Positions 45,243 to 53,043 of a stretch of 64,000 nucleotides of DNA are shown here, piece after piece. Source of the stretch: DATJPY01 sp035506135 (lineage in GTDB: Bacteria > Myxococcota_A > UBA9160 > PR03); assembly GCA_035506135.1 (NCBI GenBank), contig DATJPY010000076.1, positions 1-64,000 on the forward strand, in the 5' to 3' direction. Numbering within the stretch: position 1 is the stretch's first letter; the number at the start of each line of letters is the position of its first letter. The translations under genes were made by a program, and so were the position numbers. The notes under the pieces are model-generated. The model was not told the DNA's origin and searched no databases. It saw nothing but the letters and a program-made list of their open reading frames with translations.

Positions 45243-46612
45243 GACTCGAGCACCTCGACCGACCCGTGCGCCGCGGAGCGCGGCACGAGCGCCGGCCAGA
45301 AGTTCACGATCGCGCGCGGCTCGGGGCGGCCGGTGAGCAGGCCGGAGCAGGCGCCGGGCACCCCGGAGAGCACGAGCGGGGCGATCTCCTCGCCGAAGCG
45401 TTTGGCCGACTCGCGGTCGCGCGTGCGGATCGCCATGCGGAACAGCACCTCGTTGGGCTCGCCGCCCGGCGGCGGCGGGGCCATCGCCCCGTGCGCCGCG
45501 TTGACGCCGATCCAGTCGACGTGGTGCTCGTCGATCTCGATGCCGAGCTTGCGGCAGCGGTCGAGCAGGAGCTTCTCGGTGGCGCGGGCGCGCTCGACGG
45601 CGTGCGGCCAGACGAAGGTGAGGCCCACCGCGTTGGTCCAGCCGTCCTGGTAGCTGATCGACACCTTCAGGTGTTCGGGCGGCGGGCTGCCGCGGACGCC
45701 GGAGATCCGCACCCGGTCGCGGCCGAGATCCTCGAGCGAGAAGCTCGTGAAGTCGGCGGTCGCGTCGGGCGTCGGGTAGGCGCGCGGGTCGCCGATCTCG
45801 TACAGGAGCTGCTCTTTCACCACCGCCGGGGTCACGAGCCCGCCGAGCCCCGGGTGCTTGGTCACGACGAAGTCGCCCGAGGCGTCGACCTCGGCGATCG
45901 GGTAGCCGAGGTTCGCGAGGTCCGGCACCGACTCCCAGCCGCCGCAGAAGTTGCCGCCGCTCGCCTGGCCGCCGCACTCGATCACGTGCCCGGCCACGAC
46001 GCCCGCGGCGCGCCGGTTCCAGTCGTCGGCCGGCCAGTCGAAGTGCGCGAGCAAGGGGCCGAGCGCCAGCGCGGAGTCGGTGCAGCGGCCGGTGACCACG
46101 ATCTGCGCGCCGGCCCGGAGGGCCTCCGCGATCGGGTCGGCGCCGAGGTAGACGTTCGCCGAGGCGACGCGCTCGCGGATCGTCGAGAACGAGGCGCCCG
46201 TGTCGAGGTTCGCCAAGGAGACTCCCTGCGCGAGGAGCGCGCCGAGGCGATCGGCGACGTCGTCGCCCTCGACGAGGCCGACGCGCACGCCCCGGTGCCC
46301 GGCATCGCGCGCGAGCTTCACGACGGCCTCGGCGCAGGCGCGCGGGTTCATGCCGCCGGCGTTGGTGACGACGCGGATGCCGCGCGCGACGACGTCGCCC
46401 AGGGCCGGCTTGAGCGCCTTCAGGAAGTCGCCGGCGTAGCCGCCTTGCGGGTCGCGGAGCTTCTTGACGCGCAGGATCGACATCGTGATCTCGGCCAGGT
46501 AGTCGAGCATCACGACGTCCACGGGGCCGCCGCGCACCTGGTCGAGCAGCGCGTCGTTGCGGTCGCCCCAGAAGCCGGACGCGCCGGCGATGCGGAGGGG
46601 AGCCGTGGCCAT
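45239..46612 (-). CDS. Acyclic terpene utilization AtuA family protein (DUF1446)
   Basis: 457 residues. The N-terminus I-A-G-A-S-G-F-W-G-D-R, the V-V-T-N-A-G-G-M-N-P segment, the V-T-G-R-C-T-D-S-A-L loop and the I-E-C-G-G-Q-A-S-G-G-N region are all characteristic of the AtuA/DUF1446 family. The atuA gene is part of the Pseudomonas citronellol/geranyl pathway, although its exact reaction is unclear. In other phyla the family occurs with acyl-CoA carboxylases and dehydrogenases. It is divergent from queG with 20 bases between the starts. No other atu genes lie beside it, so the pathway is not confirmed. Confidence 0.88.
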   Translation of the reverse strand: MATAPLRIAGASGFWGDRNDALLDQVRGGPVDVVMLDYLAEITMSILRVKKLRDPQGGYAGDFLKALKPALGDVVARGIRVVTNAGGMNPRACAEAVVKLARDAGHRGVRVGLVEGDDVADRLGALLAQGVSLANLDTGASFSTIRERVASANVYLGADPIAEALRAGAQIVVTGRCTDSALALGPLLAHFDWPADDWNRRAAGVVAGHVIECGGQASGGNFCGGWESVPDLANLGYPIAEVDASGDFVVTKHPGLGGLVTPAVVKEQLLYEIGDPRAYPTPDATADFTSFSLEDLGRDRVRISGVRGSPPPEHLKVSISYQDGWTNAVGLTFVWPHAVERARATEKLLLDRCRKLGIEIDEHHVDWIGVNAAHGAMAPPPPGGEPNEVLFRMAIRTRDRESAKRFGEEIAPLVLSGVPGACSGLLTGRPEPRAIVNFWPALVPRSAAHGSVEVLES

Positions 46613-46632
46613 CGACGTGCGATCTTAGCGCG

Positions 46633-47712
46633 GTGACGCATCCGAGCGCGGAGCCGGGGGAGCTCGCGGAGCGCCTGAAGCAGCGCGCGCTCGGGCTCGG
46701 CTTCGATCGCGCCGGCGTCGCGAAGCTCGGCCCGAGCCCCGAGTCGGAGGCGTTCCGCGGCTGGCTGGCGCGCGGCCTCCACGGCGAGATGCACTGGCTC
46801 GCCCGCAAGGTCGACGAGCGCGTCGACCCGCGCCGCCTCTTCGAGGGCGCCCACTCCGCGCTGGTCGTCGGCCTCGTCTACGACCAGCCCATTCCGTCGC
46901 CTCCGGAGCCGCAACCCACCGGCCGCATCGCGCGCTACGCCGGCGGCGACGACTACCACGACGTGATGCTCGATCGCCTGCTCCGCCTGGGTGACGAGCT
47001 GGCCGCGCTCGCCGGGCGGCCGGTGCGCTGGCGCGCCTACGTCGACACGGGTCCCGTGCTCGAGCGGGTGCTGGCCGCCGAGGCGGGGCTCGGCTGGATC
47101 GGCAAGAACACCTGCCTGATCGATCCCGCGCTCGGCTCGTATCTCTTCCTCGGCGTCCTGCTCAGCGACCTCGACCTCGCCGCCGGCGCGCGCGAGCCCG
47201 ATCACTGCGGAAGCTGTCGCGCCTGTCTCGACGCCTGCCCGACCGACGCGTTCCCCGAGCCGTACGTGCTCGACGCCACGCGGTGTCTCTCGTACACGAC
47301 GATCGAGCTGCGGGGCGCGATCCCCGAGCCGCTGCGCGCAGGGCAGGGCGACCGCGTGTTCGGCTGCGACGTCTGCCAGGAGGTGTGCCCCTGGAACACG
47401 CGGACGCGTCGCGGGATCCCGGCCGACCGGGAGGGGCTGCGCGCGCGACTCGCGCCGCGCCCCACGTGGGCGCGCGCCTCGCTCGCGTGGTTGCTCGGGC
47501 TCGACGAGGAGGCGTGGCGAGCCGCGACGCGCGGCACCGCGCTGCGCCGCGCGAAGTGGCGCGGCCTCGTCCGCAACGCGCTCGTCGCCGCGGGCAACGT
47601 CGGCGACCCCGATCTCGTCCCGCTCCTCGAGCGGCACGCGCGCGGATCCGATCCCCTGCTCGCCGAGCACGCGCGTTGGGCGCTCGTGCGCCTCCAGAGC
47701 TGGGCGCGATGA
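46633..47712 (+). CDS. queG: Epoxyqueuosine reductase QueG
   Basis: 359 residues from a GTG. Two 4Fe-4S motifs are visible: C-G-S-C-R-A-C-L-D-A-C-P and G-C-D-V-C-Q-E-V-C-P-W. The conserved V-D-T-G-P-V-L-E-R and G-W-I-G-K-N-T lie ahead of them. The enzyme uses cobalamin and two clusters to reduce epoxyqueuosine to queuosine in tRNA. The C-terminal HEAT-like region (about 300-355) is also present. No other queuosine genes are near. It is single and followed 76 bases later by a PEP-CTERM gene. Confidence 0.95.
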   Translation: MTHPSAEPGELAERLKQRALGLGFDRAGVAKLGPSPESEAFRGWLARGLHGEMHWLARKVDERVDPRRLFEGAHSALVVGLVYDQPIPSPPEPQPTGRIARYAGGDDYHDVMLDRLLRLGDELAALAGRPVRWRAYVDTGPVLERVLAAEAGLGWIGKNTCLIDPALGSYLFLGVLLSDLDLAAGAREPDHCGSCRACLDACPTDAFPEPYVLDATRCLSYTTIELRGAIPEPLRAGQGDRVFGCDVCQEVCPWNTRTRRGIPADREGLRARLAPRPTWARASLAWLLGLDEEAWRAATRGTALRRAKWRGLVRNALVAAGNVGDPDLVPLLERHARGSDPLLAEHARWALVRLQSWAR

Positions 47713-47788
47713 CGGATCGCAATCTCGGTGTTGCCACCGCGAGGACGCCGCCGCCACTCCCGAGCCAAGGAATAAACGGAGGTCGGCG

Positions 47789-48508
47789 ATGTCGGCGTTC
47801 GATCGGCGTTTCTTGCGTTCGGTGGTCTCGCCGTCCGTCGGGTTGCGAGCGGCGATGCGGGTGGTCCCGATGCTGGGGGTTTTCACCGCGGCGGCGGTGG
47901 CGCACGCGAATCCGCTCGTCCCGAACTTCGTGTTTCCCGACGGCTCGCTCGGATTCGAGATGGTGGCCTCGGCGGGTCCCGCTCCGATCAACCCGGGCGT
48001 GCTGGTGGGCTTGAATCCGCAGCCACTCCCTCCCTTTCCCAACCCGCAGGACCTGACGCTCAACCTCGGCGATCCAACCGGTCCGATCGCGAGCAACGCG
48101 AACGCCAGCTCGACGTTCGAGCTCCAGTGGTGGCTGAGCGTTCCCGGCGGAGGCCTCTCGTTCCCGTCGGAGATCCCGGTTCCCGACGCGAACGGGAACA
48201 CGCAGTTCACGGTCGACGGGAGCGGCGGCAATCCGCTCTTCGACGTCTCGTTCCACGTCGGGCCGGGGCCGGTCGACCCGACGAGCTGGGTCATGCTCAA
48301 CCCCCAGCCCCTGCCGCCGTTTCCCGCCGCCCAGGGCTTCGGCCTGCAGTTCGGCGACCCGACTGCGGTCGAGTTCCAGATCACCGAGATCGTTCCGAAC
48401 GGCGCCCCGGTGGTCCTGAGCTTCTCGTTCGTGCCGGAGCCGTCCGCGCTCCTGTCGATCGGGATGGGACTCGCCGCGCTGGCCGCCGCGCGATCTCGGG
48501 CGCGCTAG
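47789..48508 (+). CDS. PEP-CTERM exported protein with two LNPQPLPPFP motifs
   Basis: ATG with GGAGG upstream, 239 residues. A signal peptide (VVPMLGVFTAAAVAHA, ending about residue 40) is followed by an all-beta-looking body. The decapeptide LNPQPLPPFP appears twice, at 75-84 and 170-179. Each copy is followed by L-x-L/F-G-D-P-T, so the body is an internal duplication of about 95 residues. The end is V-P-E-P-S, a hydrophobic helix (LLSIGMGLAALAAA) and R-S-R-A-R, a canonical PEP-CTERM sorting signal. It should be processed by exosortase. Function unknown. Confidence 0.85.
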   Translation: MSAFDRRFLRSVVSPSVGLRAAMRVVPMLGVFTAAAVAHANPLVPNFVFPDGSLGFEMVASAGPAPINPGVLVGLNPQPLPPFPNPQDLTLNLGDPTGPIASNANASSTFELQWWLSVPGGGLSFPSEIPVPDANGNTQFTVDGSGGNPLFDVSFHVGPGPVDPTSWVMLNPQPLPPFPAAQGFGLQFGDPTAVEFQITEIVPNGAPVVLSFSFVPEPSALLSIGMGLAALAAARSRAR

Positions 48509-49317
48509 CGGCGTGCCCGCCGTGCTGCCACGACCTCGGCCACGCGTCCCGGGAAGTCGGACATGATCCCGTCGACGCCGAGGTCGAGCAGGCGCTCCAT
48601 CTCGGGCGGCTCGTTCACCGTCCAGACGTGGACGACGATGTCGTGGCGGTGGGCGTGCTCGACGAAGGCGCGCGTCACGAGCGCCCGGCCGCCGAAGTCG
48701 GGAGGCACCTGGAGTGCCATCGGTCCCGGCGGCGGTGGCTCGCCCGCCAGGGCAGCGCGCACGAAGCGGAGCACGTCGCCGGCCGAGGCGCCGACGGCGG
48801 GCCGCGCGCCCGTCTTGGCCAGGTGCGCGCGCAGCGCGTGCATCACGTCGTCCTCGGCGGCGGCCAGCAGCACGCGCTCCTCGAGGCCGGCGCGGCGCAC
48901 CTGATCGACCGCGCCCTCGATCAGCTCGGGGCGGCCCTGCTTCAGCTCGAGGTTCCAGCGCGCGCCCGGGAATGCATCGAAGGCCTCTTCGAGAGTCGGG
49001 ATGCGAAGACCCTGCCCGCGAAAGGGAAAGTGCCCGTCGCCCGCCGGCGAGAAGCGGGAGCCGGCGTCGAGCGCCCGGATCGCCGCGAGGGTCCAGTCCT
49101 CGATGCGGCCGCGGCCGTCCGTGGTGCGCTCGAGGACGTCGTCGTGGATCAGCACGAGCGCGCCGTCGGCCGTCACGTGAACGTCGCTCTCGAGGATTGC
49201 AGCCCCGCGCTCGAGCGCGCGTGCGAACGCGGCGAGCGTGTTCTCGGGTAGCTCGCCGGACGCGCCGCGATGCCCGATCACGGTCGGCACCGGCACGTCG
49301 AAGTACGGGTGGCGCAC
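48505..49317 (-). CDS. Glycerophosphodiester phosphodiesterase
   Basis: 270 residues. The catalytic start I-G-H-R-G-A-S-G-E-L-P-E-N-T, the metal ligands in I-L-E-S-D-V-H-V-T and the second histidine in L-I-H-D-D are all present. W-N-L-E-L-K supplies the third ligand, and V-W-T-V-N-E is the last barrel strand. It cleaves glycerophosphodiesters from phospholipid breakdown to glycerol 3-phosphate and an alcohol. No signal peptide is seen, so it acts in the cytoplasm. It converges on the PEP-CTERM gene with a 4-base overlap and is divergent from dcd. Confidence 0.93.
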   Translation of the reverse strand: MRHPYFDVPVPTVIGHRGASGELPENTLAAFARALERGAAILESDVHVTADGALVLIHDDVLERTTDGRGRIEDWTLAAIRALDAGSRFSPAGDGHFPFRGQGLRIPTLEEAFDAFPGARWNLELKQGRPELIEGAVDQVRRAGLEERVLLAAAEDDVMHALRAHLAKTGARPAVGASAGDVLRFVRAALAGEPPPPGPMALQVPPDFGGRALVTRAFVEHAHRHDIVVHVWTVNEPPEMERLLDLGVDGIMSDFPGRVAEVVAARRARR

Positions 49318-49331
49318 GGCCCTAGGGTACC

Positions 49332-49856
49332 ATGCGCCCCCCCATGGCCGTCCTCACCCGCGACGCGATCCTGCGCGAGATGGCGGAAGGGCGTCTCGTC
49401 ATCGAGCCGCTGGCACCCGACCAGGTCGGCCCGGCCTCCGTCGACCTGACGCTCGGCCGCGAGATCCGCGTGATCGAGCCGGGCGGCGAGGCGATTCCGA
49501 TCCGCGACGACGCCGACTTCCGCGAGCACACCGTTCGCCGCACGCTGGACGCGCCCTACGTGCTGGCGCCCGGCGGCACCATCCACGGCATCACCGTGGA
49601 GCGGATCACGCTGCCGCCCGATCTGTGCGGCTTCCTCGAGGGCCGCAGCCGCTTCGCGCGGCTCGGCCTGATGATCCACGTGACGTCGGCCTTCGTGCAG
49701 CCGGGCGTTTCCAATCGGCAGGTGCTCGAGATGTCGAACGTCGCCGGCCATCCGCTCGAGATCCACGCCGGCGTGCGCCTCTGCCAGCTCGTGCTGATGC
49801 GCACCGAGGGCAGCGCCGTCTATCGCGGCCGCTTCGCCCAGCAAGACCGGCCCTGA
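49332..49856 (+). CDS. dcd: dCTP deaminase
   Basis: 174 residues. The trimeric dUTPase-fold signature is G-R-S-R-F-A-R-L-G-L with V-T-S-A-F-V-Q-P-G and L-E-M-S-N; the Q-V-G-P-A-S-V-D-L-T-L-G strand lies near the N-terminus. It deaminates dCTP to dUTP for dTTP synthesis. The first ATG is at 49332, but an in-frame ATG at 49344 gives a more usual M-A-V-L-T-R-D-A-I-L start. It also lies a better distance from a TAGGGT box at 49323-49328. The stop overlaps the CTG that appears to start dtd. Confidence 0.92.
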   Translation: MRPPMAVLTRDAILREMAEGRLVIEPLAPDQVGPASVDLTLGREIRVIEPGGEAIPIRDDADFREHTVRRTLDAPYVLAPGGTIHGITVERITLPPDLCGFLEGRSRFARLGLMIHVTSAFVQPGVSNRQVLEMSNVAGHPLEIHAGVRLCQLVLMRTEGSAVYRGRFAQQDRP

Positions 49857-50302
49857 GGGCGGTCGTCCAGCGCGTCCGTCGGGCCCGGGTCGAGGTGGAC
49901 GGCGAGACGGTGGCCGAGATGGGCGCCGGGCTCCTGGCGCTCGTCGGCGTCGGGCGTGGCGACACGGAGCAGGCGGCGGCCGACCTGGGCGCGAAGCTGG
50001 TCCACCTGCGCATCTTCCAGGACGATGACGGCAGGATGAACGCGTCGCTGCTCGAGGTCGGCGGAACGCTCGGCGTCGTGTCGCAGTTCACGCTCTACGG
50101 CGATGCCCGGAAGGGCCGACGGCCGGCGTTCGTGGAGGCTGCGCCGCCCGAGCAGGCAGAGCCGCTCGTGGCCGCGCTCGTCTCCGCGGCGCGCGGGCTC
50201 GGTGCGAGCGTGGTCACCGGCCGCTTCCGCGCGCGCATGCAGGTCGAGCTCGTGAACGACGGCCCGGTGACGCTCCTGCTCGACACCGACCGGCGCTTCT
50301 GA
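49853..50302 (+). CDS. dtd: D-aminoacyl-tRNA deacylase Dtd (apparent CTG start)
   Basis: 149 residues. The family normally begins M-R-A-V-V-Q-R-V. Here the same residues follow a CTG codon at 49853, which overlaps the dcd stop as CTGA. No ATG, GTG or TTG lies at this position, so CTG initiation or coupled re-initiation is implied. The S-Q-F-T-L-Y-G motif and the C-terminal N-D-G-P-V-T cross-subunit motif define DTD. It removes D-amino acids mischarged on tRNA. Upstream in-frame codons would read through dcd and are unlikely. Confidence 0.93.
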   Translation: MRAVVQRVRRARVEVDGETVAEMGAGLLALVGVGRGDTEQAAADLGAKLVHLRIFQDDDGRMNASLLEVGGTLGVVSQFTLYGDARKGRRPAFVEAAPPEQAEPLVAALVSAARGLGASVVTGRFRARMQVELVNDGPVTLLLDTDRRF

Positions 50303-50366
50303 ACGGCAGCTCCCGCGCAGAGTTGCAGCCCTGCGGCCGGAGGGCACACTCTGCCCTCAAGGGGGA

Positions 50367-50384
50367 GGCAGCCACCCGGCTGCC
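50367..50384 (+). promoter_or_regulatory. Perfect hairpin just upstream of a ribosome site
   Basis: GGCAGCC-ACCC-GGCTGCC forms a 7-base stem with a 4-base loop, ending two bases before the GGGGAGG ribosome site (50386-50392) of the gene starting at 50394. It could modulate translation or mark the dtd transcript end. Only the symmetry is seen directly. Confidence 0.4.
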
Positions 50385-50393
50385 GAGGGGAGG

Positions 50394-50894
50394 ATGAACG
50401 TGTCGTTTCGCATCTCGATGCTGGTCGTGGCGGGGCTGCTCGCGGCGGGTCCCGCACTCGCCGGAGCCGACAGCAAGAGCACGCCGAGCTCGAGCTCAAG
50501 CTCGAGCACCGGTGGCTCCAACGTCGTCGTTGCCTCCAACGCAGGGGACAGCGCGGCAGCCGCGATCGCCTCGGTCTTCTACGCGCCGCTCAAGATCGCC
50601 TACGCCGCCGGGGGGTCGATCGTGGCCGGCCTGGGGTACGTGGTGTCGGGAGGCGACAAGCAGGTCGTCGACCCGATCGTCAACGCGGCGGTGCGTGGCG
50701 ACTACTGGCTGACACCCGAGCAGATCCGCGGCGACAAGCCGATCGAGTTCATCGGGCGCTCGCCCGAGCAGCAGGCCCTCCGCGACGCGACGGCGCCGTC
50801 GGGCGACGTGGGCTCGGCGCCCGACGGCCCCGCGCCCGAGGGATCGCACGAGGCCGGCTCCAAGGCGTCGACGGGCTCGACGGGCTGGAACTAG
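50394..50894 (+). CDS. Small exported hypothetical protein
   Basis: 166 residues. A signal peptide (SMLVVAGLLAAGPALA) is followed by a serine-only stretch (about 30-39). Next comes a glycine- and alanine-rich hydrophobic hairpin region (A-G-G-S-I-V-A-G-L-G-Y-V-V-S-G-G, about 72-87). A more polar part with G-D-Y-W-L-T-P-E-Q-I-R-G-D-K-P follows, and then a low-complexity tail. I know of no named domain. The well-kept middle suggests a folded envelope protein. GGGGAGG precedes the ATG. The ccdA gene follows 37 bases later. Confidence 0.75.
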   Translation: MNVSFRISMLVVAGLLAAGPALAGADSKSTPSSSSSSSTGGSNVVVASNAGDSAAAAIASVFYAPLKIAYAAGGSIVAGLGYVVSGGDKQVVDPIVNAAVRGDYWLTPEQIRGDKPIEFIGRSPEQQALRDATAPSGDVGSAPDGPAPEGSHEAGSKASTGSTGWN

Positions 50895-50931
50895 GGCGCG
50901 GCGGGCTCCGCGCGGGAGGCTCGGAGGCGGG

Positions 50932-51708
50932 TTGCAGGCCTGGAGCGCGGGCTCGCTGCTGACGGCTTGGGTGGCGGGCCTGCTCTCGGTGCTCTCGCCG
51001 TGCGTGCTTCCGCTCCTGCCGGCATATCTCTCGCTCGTCTCCGGGATCTCGGTCGAGGAGCTGCGCGAGCACGCCTCCGAGAGCCAGGTGCGCCGCCGCG
51101 TGCTGGGCGCGGCGGCCGCCTTCGTTCTCGGATTCTCGGCGATCTTCGTGGCGCTCGGCGCGTCCGCCACGCTGGTCGGCCGCTGGGTCCGGGGCTTCCG
51201 GCTCGAGCTCTTCGGGAGCGAGATCGGGATCGCCCAGCTCGCAGGCGTCGTGATCGTGGTGATGGGCCTGCACGTCGCGGGCCTGCTGCGGATTCCGTGG
51301 CTGTATCGCGAGCGGCGGTTCGGAGGGCCGGCGCGGCCGACCGGACCGCTCGGGGCCGCTCTCGTCGGGGCCGCCTTCGGCTTCGGCTGGACCCCGTGCG
51401 TCGGGCCGATCCTGGGAGGCATCCTGACGCTGGCCGGCGCCCGCGAGACGGTGGGGCAGGGAGTGGGGCTCCTGGTCGTGTACTCGCTCGGCCTGGGCGT
51501 TCCCTTCCTGCTCGCCGCCTGGAGCCTCGAGCGCTTCCTCCGCGCGATCGGCCGGCTGCGCCGTCACTTCCATGCGCTGGAGCTCGCGGCGGGCGCCCTG
51601 CTGGTGGGCGTCGGACTGCTGGTGATGACGGACCAGCTCTCGGCGCTGAACTCGCACTTCGCGTTCCTGGAAGACCTCGTCGTCCGGCTCGAGGAAGCGC
51701 TCCTCTGA
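50932..51708 (+). CDS. ccdA: Cytochrome c biogenesis/thiol-disulfide transporter CcdA
   Basis: TTG at 50932 with GGAGG upstream, 258 residues. Six hydrophobic segments; the two redox cysteines are C24 in L-S-P-C-V-L-P and C156 in W-T-P-C-V-G-P. These shuttle electrons from cytoplasmic thioredoxin across the inner membrane. The next gene, 7 bases on, is a TlpA-like thioredoxin lipoprotein that is its natural acceptor. Together they keep periplasmic thiols reduced, for example for cytochrome c maturation. No cytochrome assembly genes are in the window. Confidence 0.93.
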   Translation: MQAWSAGSLLTAWVAGLLSVLSPCVLPLLPAYLSLVSGISVEELREHASESQVRRRVLGAAAAFVLGFSAIFVALGASATLVGRWVRGFRLELFGSEIGIAQLAGVVIVVMGLHVAGLLRIPWLYRERRFGGPARPTGPLGAALVGAAFGFGWTPCVGPILGGILTLAGARETVGQGVGLLVVYSLGLGVPFLLAAWSLERFLRAIGRLRRHFHALELAAGALLVGVGLLVMTDQLSALNSHFAFLEDLVVRLEEALL

Positions 51709-51715
51709 GGGAACC

Positions 51716-52216
51716 GTGAGAGCGTCGGTCACGGCTCGCGGTGTCGTGCTCGCGGTGCTCTGCACCCTGCTGCCGCTCGGGTGCTCGGAGCGGCGCGAGA
51801 TGGTGCCGGTCGCGGCGCCGCCGTTCGCACTGCCGGACCTGGCCGGGCGCGAGGTGAAGCTCGGCGACTTCGCGGGACGCGTGGTCGTCGTCGACTTCTG
51901 GGCGACGTGGTGCGAGCCCTGCCTGGCGCAGATCCCGATCCTCAACGCCTTCCATCGCGAGCAGGGAAGGGACGGCGCGGTGGTGCTCGGGATCTCGGTC
52001 GACGCCGACGGACCGCAGGCGGTGGGCGCCTTCGCCGCGGAGCACGCCATCGAGTATCCCGTGCTGCTCGGGAGCGAGCGGCTCGCGCGCGACTACGGCG
52101 CGCCCGGCTTCCCGGCCCTCGCGGTGATCGACGGCGCCGGTCGGGTCACCGCGCTGCACGTCGGCGTCGCGACGCGGGACGAGCTGGCTGCCTCCGTGGC
52201 CGCGGCGAAGCGCTGA
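51716..52216 (+). CDS. TlpA/ResA-like thioredoxin lipoprotein
   Basis: GTG at 51716, 166 residues. Lipoprotein signal ends L-P-L-G-C with C23 the lipidation site. The redox motif is W-C-E-P-C (C66, C69) after V-V-V-D-F-W-A-T. The cis-proline loop is G-F-P-A-L, and G-I-S-V-D-A-D matches the ResA/TlpA insert. It should reduce apocytochrome c or other periplasmic disulfides, drawing electrons from the CcdA protein encoded just upstream. Order and spacing indicate an operon. Confidence 0.92.
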   Translation: MRASVTARGVVLAVLCTLLPLGCSERREMVPVAAPPFALPDLAGREVKLGDFAGRVVVVDFWATWCEPCLAQIPILNAFHREQGRDGAVVLGISVDADGPQAVGAFAAEHAIEYPVLLGSERLARDYGAPGFPALAVIDGAGRVTALHVGVATRDELAASVAAAKR

Positions 52217-52286
52217 GCTGCGGCCTAGCTTCGGCATCCTCGATGCGCAGGCAGCCCGCCTAAAGGGCGGCGCTTGCCCGGTCGAA

Positions 52287-52979
52287 ATGCCCTGCGTGGA
52301 TGCGAAGGCGACCGCTCGATCCGACGCCGCGGGCGAGACCACCGGAGTCCATCTGCGACGCGCCTACGCCGTATCGGTGCGCGCCGGCGAGCCGGTGTTC
52401 GAGATCGGCGAGCCCGGCGACGCGCTCTTCGTCGTGCAGGCCGGCGAGGTGGTCCTGCTCCAGCCGGGCACGGGCTCGGAGCCGCGCCTGGTGGCCCGGC
52501 TCGGACCCGGCGATCCGGTCGGAGAGACCGACGCGCTGATCGGTCGCGCGCGCACCGTGCGCGCCGTCGCCGTGAGCGATGCGCGCCTGCTGAAGCTCGA
52601 TCGGGCGACGCTGCTCGAGATGTGCCTCGAGCGGCCGCAGATCACGCTCCGCATCCTGGAGCGCCTCGCGCAGCGGACCGCGGACCTCGAGCGCCGCCTC
52701 GCCGTGCTCGGCATGAACGACCTGGTTCGACCCCTCGCGCGCACCCTGGTGCGCCGCGCGCAGCCCGCCGCGCAGGGCGCGCGCGCATCGGTCACACTAC
52801 GCAGCCTCGCCGACGCCTCCGGCCTCTCCCTTCGCGAGGCACACCGAGGGCTGCAGGAGCTCTTCGAGCGCCGCCTGGTGCGGCTGGTCGACGACGCCCT
52901 CCTGGTTCCCGACCCCGCCGCCCTGTCCGCATGTCTCGAGGACGACGCCGAGGACACCGGCTCCGGCGCGATGCGTTGA
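52287..52979 (+). CDS. Crp/Fnr-type cyclic-nucleotide-binding-domain regulator
   Basis: 230 residues. The cupin-like effector domain is at about 25-125: G-E-P-V-F-E-I-G-E-P-G-D-A-L-F-V-V-Q-A-G-E-V, then P-G-D-P-V-G-E-T-D. A dimerisation helix follows (about 118-150). The C-terminal winged helix (about 165-215) reads S-L-A-D-A-S-G-L-S-L-R-E-A-H-R-G-L-Q-E-L. There are no cluster cysteines, so it is not Fnr-like. The arginine of the cAMP phosphate motif is not evident, and the effector is open. A TAGCTT box is at 52226-52231. Confidence 0.82.
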   Translation: MPCVDAKATARSDAAGETTGVHLRRAYAVSVRAGEPVFEIGEPGDALFVVQAGEVVLLQPGTGSEPRLVARLGPGDPVGETDALIGRARTVRAVAVSDARLLKLDRATLLEMCLERPQITLRILERLAQRTADLERRLAVLGMNDLVRPLARTLVRRAQPAAQGARASVTLRSLADASGLSLREAHRGLQELFERRLVRLVDDALLVPDPAALSACLEDDAEDTGSGAMR

Positions 52980-53043
52980 CCCTCGCGATTCGCGTGCGGT
53001 AGCTTGCCCCCGCCCGACCGCCCGGGCTTGGGGGATCGGTTCG

